From: an uncultured Umboniibacter sp.
Lineage (GTDB): Bacteria; Pseudomonadota; Gammaproteobacteria; Pseudomonadales; DSM-25080
Reading direction: 5' to 3'
Length of the DNA stretch: 64,000 nucleotides
Assembly: GCF_947497555.1 (NCBI RefSeq)
Contig: NZ_CANMGY010000004.1
Coordinates: forward strand, 62,001-126,000
Made by a program: the position numbers and the translations under genes. Positions 19,427 to 28,466 of the stretch are shown here, one piece after another. The notes under the pieces are model-generated. The model did no database searches. It saw only the letters and a list, made by a program, of their open reading frames with translations, and was not told the DNA's origin. Position 1 is the first letter of the stretch. The number at the start of each line of letters is the position of its first letter.

Positions 19427-20899
19427 CTAAGCTTCCTCGTTGGTGCCGACGTTGAACCAACGACGGCCATCGGCGGTAAGTAAGCGGTCAGAGGCATCAG
19501 GCCCCCAACTTCCGGAACGATACAGTGATGGTGTACCCGCCTTGCGCCAGTGCTCGATAATGGGATCAACCCAAGTCCACGCAGCGGTTGCTTCCTCACG
19601 GTGCACGAACAAGCTCGCATTGTTGTTGGCAGCATCTAGAATCAGGCGCTTGTAGGAATCACTGTAAACGGCGTCGTAGGTGTCAGCTAAGTTCAAATCT
19701 AGGGTGACTGGCTTAAGCGTCATATCCTGACAGTCCAATTGCTTGGTCATCACGTGCAATTGGATTTTCTCCTCCGGCTGAAGGCGAATCACTAGACGGT
19801 TAGCTCGTGGCTTCTCCGACGAGTTGGGAAACACATTGTGCGAAACGTCTTTGTATTGGATAACAATTTCTGCACAGCGCCTTGCCAAACGCTTACCTGT
19901 CCGGAGATAAAACGGAACCTTCGACCAGCGCCAGTTATCAATAAATGATCGCACCGCAACAAAGGTTTCCGTTGTAGAGTTATCATCTAACTCCTCAAGG
20001 TAACCGCGAACCATGCTGCCATTAACTTGCCCAGCCACATACTGTCCACGCACGGTATGAAGGTCTACATCGCCGTCCACAATAGGACGAAGCGCCTTGA
20101 GCACCTTAACCTTCTCCGAACGAATATCATCCGCATTCAAAGTATTAGGTGATTCCATTGCCACTAAGCAAAGTAGCTGCAATAAATGGTTTTGTAACAT
20201 ATCCCGTGCAGCACCCGCCGCATCGTAGAAATTAGCCCGCCCTTCTACGCCAACTTCCTCTGAGATAGAAATTTGCACATGATCGATGGTTTTGGCATCC
20301 CAGAGATGCTCAAACATGGTGTTACCAAAGCGCAGAGCCATCAAATTTTGAACCGGCTCTTTACCAAGGTAATGGTCAATACGGAAGGTTTGACGCTCAT
20401 CAAAATAGAGTGCCATTTTGGAGTGAAGTTCATTGGCAGAAGCGGCGTCATAACCAAGCGGCTTCTCAACCACAACACGCGAATTCTCGTGGTTAAGCTT
20501 GAAGTGGTCAAGTTGCTCGCAGCAGAGGCCAAAAATCGTTGGCGGGATAGCAAGGTAGAACACCCGAGCACGCTCAACGTTGCTGTCTAACAAAGCCTCT
20601 AGATCCAACCAGCTGTCATTCGCTTCAGCAATATCTACTACTACTGGCTTTACCAGAGTCATGAATTGCTGTGCCGAGGTCACATCATATTCATCGGACT
20701 TCAGAAACTCGATAAGCTTATTAAGGATATGGTCCTTAATGGTGCTAACTTCTTCCTGAGTACGCAAAGTAATAATTAATTGCGACTCAGGGCTAAACAT
20801 GCCCTCTTTAAACGCCCGATACATTGCGGGAATTAGCTTGCGACTACTAAGGTCGCCACCGCCGCCAAAAATCACCAAATCAAAGGCTTGCGCCGACAT
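19427..20899 (-). CDS. zwf: Glucose-6-phosphate 1-dehydrogenase
   Basis: A 490-residue enzyme oxidising glucose-6-phosphate to the lactone. The nucleotide-binding start is FGGGGDLSSRKLIPAMY; GGGGDL replaces the more usual GASGDL. The substrate motif RIDHYLGKEPVQNL lies near residue 177, with the catalytic His in it. GGAGA precedes the ATG, which lies two bases past the edd stop. As second gene of the operon it supplies Pgl and Edd. Length is normal for bacterial Zwf. Confidence 0.96.
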   Translation of the reverse strand: MSAQAFDLVIFGGGGDLSSRKLIPAMYRAFKEGMFSPESQLIITLRTQEEVSTIKDHILNKLIEFLKSDEYDVTSAQQFMTLVKPVVVDIAEANDSWLDLEALLDSNVERARVFYLAIPPTIFGLCCEQLDHFKLNHENSRVVVEKPLGYDAASANELHSKMALYFDERQTFRIDHYLGKEPVQNLMALRFGNTMFEHLWDAKTIDHVQISISEEVGVEGRANFYDAAGAARDMLQNHLLQLLCLVAMESPNTLNADDIRSEKVKVLKALRPIVDGDVDLHTVRGQYVAGQVNGSMVRGYLEELDDNSTTETFVAVRSFIDNWRWSKVPFYLRTGKRLARRCAEIVIQYKDVSHNVFPNSSEKPRANRLVIRLQPEEKIQLHVMTKQLDCQDMTLKPVTLDLNLADTYDAVYSDSYKRLILDAANNNASLFVHREEATAAWTWVDPIIEHWRKAGTPSLYRSGSWGPDASDRLLTADGRRWFNVGTNEEA

Positions 20900-20901
20900 G
20901 A

Positions 20902-22707
20902 TTATTCTCCCAAGTTAAAAAATGATCCGCCCTTCTCTGCTTCAGAGACGAGCGATCTAAAACCGCTGAATAATTCTCTACCGTAACCCTGCTGCGCAAT
21001 CTCTGGCATTTGTACTTCGCGTTCAAGCCATTCTTCGCCGTCCACCAGCAAGCTTCCTGCTATACAATCTAGATGAATCATATCACCATCGCGAATCTTT
21101 GCGATATTTCCGCCGTCGAGTGCTTCCGGTGACATATGGATTGCCGCTGGCACTTTACCTGACGCACCGGACATTCGACCATCGGTAACCAACGCTACTT
21201 TGAAGCCGCGATCCTGAAGAACCCCGAGTACTGGCGTCAATTCATGTAACTCTGGCATTCCCTTCGCCTTTGGCCCTTGAAAACTCAGTACCGCAATGAA
21301 GTCTTGCTCAAGTTCACCTGCGGCGAAGGCATCCTTAAGCGCTTGCTGGCTATGAAACACCTTAGCTGGCGCTGAAATCTTTTGGCGTTCAGGTGCTACC
21401 GCACTCACTTTAATCACACTTCGGCCGACATTACCCGTAAGTAACTGCAGTCCACCGTTGGCGCTGAAAGGCTCGGCTGCCGTGCGAATAATGTCTTCAT
21501 CCAGTGAAGCGGTAAGTGATGTATCCCAAACTACCTTATCACCTTCAAGCTTCGGCGTGGCACGATAGTGATTTAAACCGAAGCCGGCAACGGTATTCAC
21601 CTCTTCATGAAGTAATCCAGCATCAAGTAGATTGCCAATTAACACTGCCGTACCGCCCGCCGCATGGAAATGGTTCACGTCAGCGGTTCCGTTTGGATAA
21701 ATACGACACAGTAGCGGTACTACCGCAGATAGCTTAGCAAAGTCATCCCAAAGTAGTTTGACGCCCGCCGCAGCGGCCATCGCCATAAGGTGCAAGGTGT
21801 GATTCGTGGAACCACCACTCGCTAATAGCGCCACAATGGCATTTACAAAGGCCTTCTCATCCGCTAATTCTCCCATAGCTGGGGCCGTTTCAAATGCCGC
21901 GGTAACGGCTGCACGAGATAGCGCGTCACGGAGGCCACCACTTGGCGGAACGAATGAGCTGCCCGGCAACTGAAGACCCATGACCTCAAGCACCATCTGG
22001 TTCGAATTTGCCGTACCGTAGAACGTACAGGTACCAGCGCTGTGGTAGGAAGCGGACTCCGCGGCAAGTAATGCGTCGCGATCAGCTTTTCCTTCGGCAA
22101 ACAATTGGCGAACACGCACCTTCTCGCTGTTACTTAAACCCGTCGACATAGGTCCGGCCGGAACAAACACCGCAGGTAAATGGCCAAAGCGAAGTGCGCC
22201 AATGACTAGCCCAGGGACAATTTTGTCACACACGCCCAAATAGAGCCCGGCGTCAAACACGTCGTGTGACATCGCCACGGCGGCCGACATCGCAATGAGA
22301 TCTCTAGAAAACAGCGACAGCTCCATGCCACCGCGACCCTGAGTAACCCCGTCGCACATTGCAGGAACACCACCCGCTACCTGAGCGCTACCGCCTAATT
22401 CGCGAGCTTGAGCCTTTAACTGATCGGGATAATGCTGGTACGGCTGGTGCGCTGACAACATGTCATTAAAAGCCGTCACGATACCAACGTTTTTAGCTCG
22501 ACCGACGGCCAAAAGATCTTTATCGGTTTGATCACAGGCTGCCATCGCATGCGCTAAATTTCCGCAGCTTAGATGTTTACGTGGTGGTTCCGCTGAACGG
22601 GCGGCCGTCATGTCAGCCAGATAGCGCGCTCGGCTAGCTTTTGAACGTTCAGTGATTTTCTGCGTCACTTCAGTGACTACAGGATGAAGGGGGATAGCGT
22701 TAAGCAT
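20902..22707 (-). CDS. edd: 6-phosphogluconate dehydratase
   Basis: A 601-residue IlvD/Edd-family dehydratase that makes KDPG from 6-phosphogluconate and carries a 4Fe-4S cluster. The segment [19 protein letters not shown] near residue 118 is diagnostic for Edd rather than dihydroxyacid dehydratase, and [15 protein letters not shown] near 512 is conserved. It is the first gene of edd-zwf-pgl-eda. Its upstream region holds two copies of one palindrome, so the operon is probably repressed by a regulator that recognises these. The ATG follows AGAGG. Confidence 0.95.
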   Translation of the reverse strand: MLNAIPLHPVVTEVTQKITERSKASRARYLADMTAARSAEPPRKHLSCGNLAHAMAACDQTDKDLLAVGRAKNVGIVTAFNDMLSAHQPYQHYPDQLKAQARELGGSAQVAGGVPAMCDGVTQGRGGMELSLFSRDLIAMSAAVAMSHDVFDAGLYLGVCDKIVPGLVIGALRFGHLPAVFVPAGPMSTGLSNSEKVRVRQLFAEGKADRDALLAAESASYHSAGTCTFYGTANSNQMVLEVMGLQLPGSSFVPPSGGLRDALSRAAVTAAFETAPAMGELADEKAFVNAIVALLASGGSTNHTLHLMAMAAAAGVKLLWDDFAKLSAVVPLLCRIYPNGTADVNHFHAAGGTAVLIGNLLDAGLLHEEVNTVAGFGLNHYRATPKLEGDKVVWDTSLTASLDEDIIRTAAEPFSANGGLQLLTGNVGRSVIKVSAVAPERQKISAPAKVFHSQQALKDAFAAGELEQDFIAVLSFQGPKAKGMPELHELTPVLGVLQDRGFKVALVTDGRMSGASGKVPAAIHMSPEALDGGNIAKIRDGDMIHLDCIAGSLLVDGEEWLEREVQMPEIAQQGYGRELFSGFRSLVSEAEKGGSFFNLGE

Positions 22708-22800
22708 GATATACCGGCCTCTTGTAATACGTTAGGGCTTCTTTAAATACGCAGCGCCATCCTTTAGGCGGTGGTGCTCCACACATCACATCCACCTAAA

Positions 22801-22814
22801 AGACAGCGCTGTCA
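22801..22814. promoter_or_regulatory. Palindromic operator, distal copy, upstream of edd
   Basis: AGACAGCGCTGTCA carries a perfect 12-bp palindrome, GACAGCGCTGTC. It is repeated almost identically 34 bases away (centre to centre). The CGCT-type centre with symmetric arms is the style of LacI-family operators. That family assignment is inferred. Confidence 0.65.
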
Positions 22815-22834
22815 GGAGTTACTCTGACAGTAAA

Positions 22835-22848
22835 TGACAGCGCTGTCA
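22835..22848. promoter_or_regulatory. Palindromic operator, second copy, upstream of edd
   Basis: TGACAGCGCTGTCA is a perfect 14-bp palindrome. A half site, CTGACAG at 22824-22830, lies between it and the first copy. The two full sites are about 34 bases apart, a little over three helical turns, and so lie on nearly the same face of DNA. Confidence 0.65.
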
Positions 22849-23081
22849 AACCTTTCCAAAAAGAATCCTAAGCGGTTCGTAGCGAACCGATGGTAAAGCA
22901 TAGTTGATGATTACAACCCCAGCGCATTAGACGACTCTGGTCTATGCTTCGCTACACATCTAGCTCACCAACACATAAATCATTAGCGTTACCGCGCCCA
23001 GTAGATTAAAGTGCGGCAGAAATTTAGCCCATCGAAAATCACCTACTTTAGGGCACATTAGACGCAACCAAGGGAAGACCA

Positions 23082-24317
23082 ATGAACGACGGTAATCGCG
23101 AACTCAGCTTTTCAGATCTCTGCCACGCACACTTGAAGCTGCAGGGTCACGATGAAGCAACCAGCATCCAAACCCGTGCGTTCGCCAACGATGGTGACAA
23201 GGTCTTTCTCCTTGCGCCAACCGGCGAGGGCAAAACCTTAGCTGCCATCATTCGCTACCTTGATCAATTAGAGGCTGGACGACGATTTCAATGCCTCGTG
23301 TTACTTCCCACCCGTGAATTGGCACAACAGTGGTATGACGTAATTCAAGGCGTAATTGAGGACACCCCTCTCTCCGCCTATGCACTCATCGGTGGCGAAG
23401 ACTACAAAGCTCAGGCCAGCGCGCTAGAGCGCGGCGCCGATATCTTAGTTGCCACCGTTGGCCGACTAGAAACCCATCTTGAAAGTCAACGTACGCTGCT
23501 AGAGGAAGTTGATTTTCTGATCATCGATGAGGCGGATCAGCAGCTAGGCCCAGATAAGATTCAGGAAATGGTAGGGCTTTACCAAAAGCTGCCGGCTATT
23601 CCAACCTACGTCAGCCTGCTGTCGGCAACCATGCATCGCAACACACTTAGATTATGCGAACAGCATCTCGGCTTTCGACCTGACGTGATTAAAAGCGCTC
23701 ATGTTGATAGGGCCTCGCTTCAACTGCTGATCACCCCAGCCGATGACCGCGCCCACAAATTAAGACTGTTAGTAGCGTGGCTAGAGCGCAATAAAGAGGG
23801 CAAGCAAGTTGTTTTCTGTAGCCGTCAAGAGCAGGCACAAACACTTGAAGGCAAGCTTAAGTATCATGGTATTAATGCTGCAGCACTTCACGGGGCTCTC
23901 ACACCAAAGGGGCGTCGGGTGGTGATCGAGAATTTCCGAAACAGTGATAGCGCCGTATTAGTCACCACAGATCTATCAGCCCGAGGCCTTGATATTGAGA
24001 AGGTGAACGCGGTCGTCAACGTTGACAGCCCAAAACAATTCGATATTTTCTGTCATCGCATTGGTCGCGGAGGTCGCGGTGGTGGCGCTAATACCGTAGT
24101 GAACTTTGTTATCGCTGCCGAATGGAATCGTGTAGTGGGGTTTGCCCGCCGCCTAGAGCTCCCCATACAATCATGGCTGCCACAGGAATTAGCGGGGCTT
24201 TATCGCGGCCCGAAGAAACTCAAAGCTTCTGGAAAAGCTGCCGGAAGCAAAAAGAAGAAATCGAGCGCAAAAACAGCAGGAAAAAAGAACAAGAAGACGA
24301 AATCCAAGCGTAAGTAA
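23082..24317 (+). CDS. DEAD-box ATP-dependent RNA helicase with Lys-rich tail
   Basis: A 411-residue helicase core. Motif I is APTGEGKT (residues about 45-52), motif II is DEAD in IIDEADQQ, motif III is SAT, and motif VI reads HRIGRGGRGG where most family members have HRIGRTGRxG. The last 40 residues are almost all Lys, Ser, Ala and Gly, a likely RNA-binding tail. It probably remodels RNA or ribosomal particles; no closer subfamily (RhlB, RhlE, SrmB) could be assigned. A GGGAAG precedes the ATG. The antiporter gene begins 56 bases downstream. Confidence 0.85.
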   Translation: MNDGNRELSFSDLCHAHLKLQGHDEATSIQTRAFANDGDKVFLLAPTGEGKTLAAIIRYLDQLEAGRRFQCLVLLPTRELAQQWYDVIQGVIEDTPLSAYALIGGEDYKAQASALERGADILVATVGRLETHLESQRTLLEEVDFLIIDEADQQLGPDKIQEMVGLYQKLPAIPTYVSLLSATMHRNTLRLCEQHLGFRPDVIKSAHVDRASLQLLITPADDRAHKLRLLVAWLERNKEGKQVVFCSRQEQAQTLEGKLKYHGINAAALHGALTPKGRRVVIENFRNSDSAVLVTTDLSARGLDIEKVNAVVNVDSPKQFDIFCHRIGRGGRGGGANTVVNFVIAAEWNRVVGFARRLELPIQSWLPQELAGLYRGPKKLKASGKAAGSKKKKSSAKTAGKKNKKTKSKRK

Positions 24318-24373
24318 TTGCCTCGTCCGCTCGGAGGAGGCAAACTAGGTCTAAAACTACAAAGAGACCTCAC

Positions 24374-25678
24374 ATGAACGCCGTCATCCTTGCTGTTCTT
24401 CTTATGCTCGGTTTAAGCATTAGCCGAGTTCCTGTCGTTGCCGCCATTGTGGTTTCGGCCATCGCTGCAGGTCTTTCCTCTGGCATGGACCTCCAAGCCA
24501 CTATCAACTCCTTTGAAGCGGGTATTGGCTCCGGCGCCAGCACAGCATTGAGTTATGCGATGCTGGGTGCTTTCGCGGCAGCCATGGCGCAATCTGGTAT
24601 TCCCCAATTTTTAGCTACTAAATTTCTCGGGGCCTCTGCAGGTGCTGGCAAATGGATGCTTTTCTTTGCCCTCGGGATCGCCGCAGTCATGTCACAAAAC
24701 GTTATCCCGATCCACATTGCCTTTATTCCTCTTGTGGTTCCTGCTCTGCTTGGCATGATGACGAAACTCCATATCGATCGACGGGCGGTTGCCTGTGTCA
24801 TGAGTTTTGGTTTAGTGACTACCTACATGATTCTGCCGGTGGGTTTCGGTGGTATTTATATTAATGAAATATTGCTCGCCAATATTGAATTAGCCGGCTT
24901 AATGGTAGACGGCGTGAATATCTTTGAAGCAATGTGGTTGCCAGCACTCGGGATGTGTCTGGGGCTACTATTCGCGTTACTGGTAAGCTATCGCGACCCG
25001 CGCAGCTACCAATTCAGTAACGAACACCACACCACCCAAGCCGCTGACACCATTAGTCTAAAACCGCTGCTTGTTGGCGCACTGGCGGTGATCTTAGCGT
25101 TCACAGTTCAGCTCTATACAAGTTCTATGATCATCGGAGCGCTGTCAGGGTTTGCAATCTTTTCGCTTAGTGGCGTTCTTAATTGGCGGGCGGTGGACGA
25201 CACCTTCATTCAAGGTATGCGCTTAATGGCCAATATCGGCTTTATCATGATTGCGGCGGCAGGGTTTGCGAACGTTATTCAAGATACTGGTGAAGTCACC
25301 ACCTTAGTCGATGCTACCGCGAATTTTGTTGGCGGTAGTGCAGCGCTAGGTGCTTTGCTAATGTTGGTGGTTGGCTTATTTGTCACGATGGGAATTGGTA
25401 GCTCGTTTTCTACGGTACCCATTATTGCTACCCTATTTGTTCCCCTATCATTAGAGTTGGGTTTATCGCCACTGGCCATCGTCGCCCTCGTAGGGACTGC
25501 GGGTGCGCTTGGTGATGCCGGTTCACCGGCCTCCGATACAACGCTTGGGCCAACCGCCGGTCTTAACGTAGACGGCCAACATGATCATATCCGAGACACC
25601 GTCATCCCAACCTTTTTGCACTACAACATACCGTTACTGGTATTTGGCTGGTTAGCGGCAATGGTACTGAGCGCCTAA
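24374..25678 (+). CDS. Na+/H+ antiporter-family membrane protein (YuiF-like)
   Basis: A 434-residue integral membrane protein with about eleven helices. It resembles the NhaC-related YuiF group, with an N-terminal Na_H_antiport_2-like part and the GDAGSPASDTTLGPTAGLN block near residue 380 that is characteristic of that group. Some relatives are proposed amino acid or dicarboxylate exchangers, so cation/proton antiport is a family-level guess. Loss or gain of a substrate here cannot be judged. A hairpin region follows the stop. Confidence 0.8.
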   Translation: MNAVILAVLLMLGLSISRVPVVAAIVVSAIAAGLSSGMDLQATINSFEAGIGSGASTALSYAMLGAFAAAMAQSGIPQFLATKFLGASAGAGKWMLFFALGIAAVMSQNVIPIHIAFIPLVVPALLGMMTKLHIDRRAVACVMSFGLVTTYMILPVGFGGIYINEILLANIELAGLMVDGVNIFEAMWLPALGMCLGLLFALLVSYRDPRSYQFSNEHHTTQAADTISLKPLLVGALAVILAFTVQLYTSSMIIGALSGFAIFSLSGVLNWRAVDDTFIQGMRLMANIGFIMIAAAGFANVIQDTGEVTTLVDATANFVGGSAALGALLMLVVGLFVTMGIGSSFSTVPIIATLFVPLSLELGLSPLAIVALVGTAGALGDAGSPASDTTLGPTAGLNVDGQHDHIRDTVIPTFLHYNIPLLVFGWLAAMVLSA

Positions 25679-25692
25679 TCCTCATGTAACAT

Positions 25693-25762
25693 CCAACCCT
25701 AAACAACGCCGAGTAAAGTGTTAAATGTTGCGCTTCAAAATTGGCAATTAGGGTTGGCTTTT
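25693..25762 (+). terminator. Possible long-loop terminator after the antiporter gene
   Basis: CCAACCCTAA (25693-25702) is complementary over ten bases to TTAGGGTTGG (25748-25757), and CTTTT follows directly. The 45-base loop is long for a simple intrinsic terminator, so confidence is limited. Confidence 0.4.
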
Positions 25763-25764
25763 GA

Positions 25765-25806
25765 ACGTGACGATTAGCAATGGATGCTAATTCATTGCCG
25801 TCACGT
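25765..25806. repeat. Nested inverted repeat upstream of the S9 peptidase
   Basis: ACGTGACG (25765-25772) pairs with CGTCACGT (25799-25806), and directly inside, GCAATG (25777-25782) pairs with CATTGC (25793-25798), with a 4-base ATTA bulge on one side. The total of 14 paired bases makes a stable hairpin. It lies 50 bases before the peptidase start codon. Confidence 0.55.
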
Positions 25807-25856
25807 GGGTTTATTCTACACTAACGAATACTGATCAAATTTTGAGGTTCTATAAC

Positions 25857-27974
25857 ATGCAATCGCGTCATGCTCTAAAACTCACAGCACTACTCGCATT
25901 AACCGCTTCGCTGAGCGTCAATGCTGATATTGATAAATGGGAATGGTTGGAAGCCGTTGAGAGCGAAGCATCACTCAGCTGGGTGGAGAAGCATAATCAA
26001 GCTACCGCCGAACAGTTAGAGGACCCTCTCTACAACACACTCTACAGCACAGCTCTAGAGGTTCTCAATCAAGAGGGGCAGTTGAGTGGTGCCTATGCTA
26101 TTGGTGATTACTACTTCGAACTTAAGAAGACTGAGGATAATCCACGCGGCGTGCTAATACGTTCGCCCAACGAGGCATTTCTTGCGGGCGAAGCTCAGTG
26201 GGAAACCGTCCTAGATGTTGACGCGCTAGCCGAAAGTGAAGGCAAGCCCTGGGTCTATCACGGCCTCAACTGTTATCAAAATGATCCGGCGCAATGCCTA
26301 GTGTCACTTTCACCCGGCGGTACTGATGCCGACGAGGTAAGAGAATTTAACGCACTCACCGGAGAATTTATCAACGATGGCTTCTATCTACCTCTGGCCA
26401 AATCCTCGGTCAGTTGGGTTGACGCTAACACCTGGATCATCGCCACTGATTTTGGTGACGACTCACTCACCGATTCGGGTTACCCGCGAAAACTAAAAAT
26501 TCATAACCGCGGCGACGATTTGGCAGAGGCCAAGCTCATCTATGTAGGTAACAGATCCTCAGTGAGTTCTGGTGCTTATACCTTAGGACCGGCCGAAGAT
26601 AGTCATTTAGTGATTTTTGAAAGCACGAGTTTTTGGACTCGCAACTACTATCTTAGTGATCCAGATACCAACCTCATCACACAGCTCAAGATCCCGAACA
26701 GTGCCATTCTCTTGGGACGGCTAGCGGGTCAGTGGGTTATTTCGCTAAAAAAAGAATGGCAGTTGGGTGAATATAGCTATCCGGCGGGTGCCATTGTGCT
26801 GGCTTCCAATGAGCAGCTTAGGCTGAACGGCGAGCTCTTTATCTTAGCAGAATCAAGCCGCGAGCAAATTATTGAGGACACCACCGTCACGGATCAAGGT
26901 ATTCTGATTGTGAGCCTTCGGGACGTGGTTGCAGAAGCCCACTGGTATGCACCCCAAGAAGATGGTGTTTGGACTAAAGAGCAAATACTGCTCCCAGACC
27001 ACGGTACGGTCTCACTTCAGTCTATTGATGAGAATTCAGGTAAAAGTCTGCTTCGATTCGAAAGCTTTCTGGTACCACCTACCCTCTATGCCTTCGACCC
27101 AACTGATAGCTCTGTGACTCAGGTAGAGCAACAATCAGCGACCTTTGACGCAAGCCCCTACACGGTCAGCCAGTTCTTCGCGACCTCAGCAGATGAGACT
27201 AAAGTGCCCTATTTCGTCGTGCACCGGCAGGATATCAACCTGAATGGCGCTAATCCCGCTCATATCTTTGCCTACGGCGGTTTCCGCTCTTCGCTAACGC
27301 CCAGTTACTCGGGAAGCTATGAAGCAACCAATGGCTCCTATGGCAAGCTATGGCTAGAACGCGGCGGTGTTTACGTGATTGCCAATATCCGTGGTGGCGG
27401 TGAGTATGGCCCTGAATGGCATTCCGCAGCACTGCGAGAGAATCGCCCACGTGCTTTTTCTGACCTAGAAGCCGTAGCGCGTGATCTTGCGAGCCGTCAG
27501 ATTAGCTCCGCCGAATACACCAGCATTGAAGGTCGTAGTAATGGTGGTCTTCTAACGGGCGCTGCTCTGGTTCGCCATCCCGAGCTCTATAGTGCTGTCA
27601 TTAGCGGCGTCCCACTGTTAGACATGCAGCGCTATCATCTACTTCTCGCGGGTGCCAGCTGGATGGGCGAATATGGAGACCCTGACTCCGAGGACTGGAA
27701 TTTTATTGGTGCCTACTCGCCCTACCAAAACGTGCGTGCCGATGTCGCCTACCCTCCGGTATTCTTCTACACCTCAACCCGCGATGATCGCGTTCACCCT
27801 GCACATGCACGGAAAATGGCTGCCAGAATGATCGAACAGGGACATGAGGTCTACTATTACGAGAATCTGGAAGGTGGTCATGGTGGCAGTGTGACCAATG
27901 AACAACTAGCACACCGCCTGGCCCTATCCTATCGCTTCCTGCTAAATGCGCTGCCGGCTGCAACGCCTAATTAG
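25857..27974 (+). CDS. Secreted prolyl oligopeptidase-family serine peptidase (S9)
   Basis: A 705-residue protein when started at the ATG of MQSRHALK, which follows TGAGG; an upstream TTG would overlap that site. Residues 1-24 look like a signal peptide ending near VNA, so the enzyme is probably periplasmic. An N-terminal beta-propeller precedes the alpha/beta-hydrolase domain from about residue 440. The catalytic triad is visible as Ser in GRSNGGLLTGAA, Asp in STRDDRVHPAHA and His in EGGHGGS. The GRSNGG nucleophile elbow is a known variant of GGSNGG. It should cleave short proline-containing peptides. Transcribed alone. Confidence 0.88.
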   Translation: MQSRHALKLTALLALTASLSVNADIDKWEWLEAVESEASLSWVEKHNQATAEQLEDPLYNTLYSTALEVLNQEGQLSGAYAIGDYYFELKKTEDNPRGVLIRSPNEAFLAGEAQWETVLDVDALAESEGKPWVYHGLNCYQNDPAQCLVSLSPGGTDADEVREFNALTGEFINDGFYLPLAKSSVSWVDANTWIIATDFGDDSLTDSGYPRKLKIHNRGDDLAEAKLIYVGNRSSVSSGAYTLGPAEDSHLVIFESTSFWTRNYYLSDPDTNLITQLKIPNSAILLGRLAGQWVISLKKEWQLGEYSYPAGAIVLASNEQLRLNGELFILAESSREQIIEDTTVTDQGILIVSLRDVVAEAHWYAPQEDGVWTKEQILLPDHGTVSLQSIDENSGKSLLRFESFLVPPTLYAFDPTDSSVTQVEQQSATFDASPYTVSQFFATSADETKVPYFVVHRQDINLNGANPAHIFAYGGFRSSLTPSYSGSYEATNGSYGKLWLERGGVYVIANIRGGGEYGPEWHSAALRENRPRAFSDLEAVARDLASRQISSAEYTSIEGRSNGGLLTGAALVRHPELYSAVISGVPLLDMQRYHLLLAGASWMGEYGDPDSEDWNFIGAYSPYQNVRADVAYPPVFFYTSTRDDRVHPAHARKMAARMIEQGHEVYYYENLEGGHGGSVTNEQLAHRLALSYRFLLNALPAATPN

Positions 27975-28071
27975 GCGAAACAAAGCGGTTCTGCTAGCAA
28001 ACGCTGGTAGGGCTGCTCACGATGTAGCTTTAGCTAGCTAAACTCGATATCCAGCCTTGGATTAGACAAAT

Positions 28072-28097
28072 AATTAGCCGTCGTTTGACGGCTAATT
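28072..28097. terminator. Perfect stem-loop downstream of the S9 peptidase
   Basis: AATTAGCCGTC and GACGGCTAATT form a perfect 11-bp stem with a GTTT loop. No T-run follows directly. It lies between the peptidase stop and the next start codon, consistent with a transcript end. Confidence 0.55.
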
Positions 28098-28139
28098 CTG
28101 TTATAGTTAATAAACACTAATTTTTTTCCAGAAGATCAC

Positions 28140-28466
28140 GTGAAAGCTAAAGGCCCCAGCAAAAAAGAAGTTCGTCAGCAGATGCAAAATGACATGAATC
28201 GCTTCCTCAAAGCAGGAGGGGCCGTGGATGTTATTCCCCGTGGGGAAACTGGGCGCGTTGTGAAAAATGGTGTCCCAGCCGCGGTCGCTGACTTATTTAC
28301 GGGCCCTAAGTCGCCAAAGCGTGAATACCTAACCGATGTGATCAAGAATATGGAATCACGTAGGAAACCATCCGCTGAAAAGCCAACCCCGTCTCGTACA
28401 CCACCACCCAAACAAGTACCCGTCTACGATGACTTCGGGGAAATAGTTCGCTACGAGTGGCGCTAA
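28140..28466 (+). CDS. Small conserved-looking protein of unknown function
   Basis: A 108-residue, basic, hydrophilic protein starting at GTG with AGAAGA upstream. No enzyme motif is visible. Residues 14-36 read like a recurring short pattern in small gammaproteobacterial proteins: an amphipathic segment NDMNRFLKAGG, then VDVIPRG. A similar FL-x-x-GG-x-V core occurs in the RNA polymerase-binding protein SutA of Pseudomonas, but the acidic region of SutA is absent, so this is only a hint. The middle is Pro/Lys-rich and probably disordered (residues 68-92); the tail has acidic and aromatic residues (YDDFGEIVRYEWR). The stop codon overlaps the rluA ATG by one base. Confidence 0.65.
   Translation: MKAKGPSKKEVRQQMQNDMNRFLKAGGAVDVIPRGETGRVVKNGVPAAVADLFTGPKSPKREYLTDVIKNMESRRKPSAEKPTPSRTPPPKQVPVYDDFGEIVRYEWR

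Larger units (their letters stand above)
22708..23081. other. Divergent intergenic region edd / DEAD-box helicase
   Basis: This 374-base gap holds the edd control region (two palindromes at 22801-22848). A left HexR half-site, TTGTAAT, lies at 22722-22728, but its right half is not conserved. A small hairpin, CGGTTCG-TAG-CGAACCG, is at 22873-22889. From about 22890 to the helicase ribosome binding site I see no further gene or recognisable element. Confidence 0.5.

Noticed and set aside
22722-22738. Full HexR operator before edd
   Set aside because: The left half TTGTAAT is perfect but the right half does not match the expected ATTACAA. It stays a half-site.
24318-24343. Hairpin TTGCCTC/GAGGCAA after the DEAD-box helicase gene
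   Set aside because: No T-run follows, and the next gene begins 30 bases later in the same direction, so I could not call termination.
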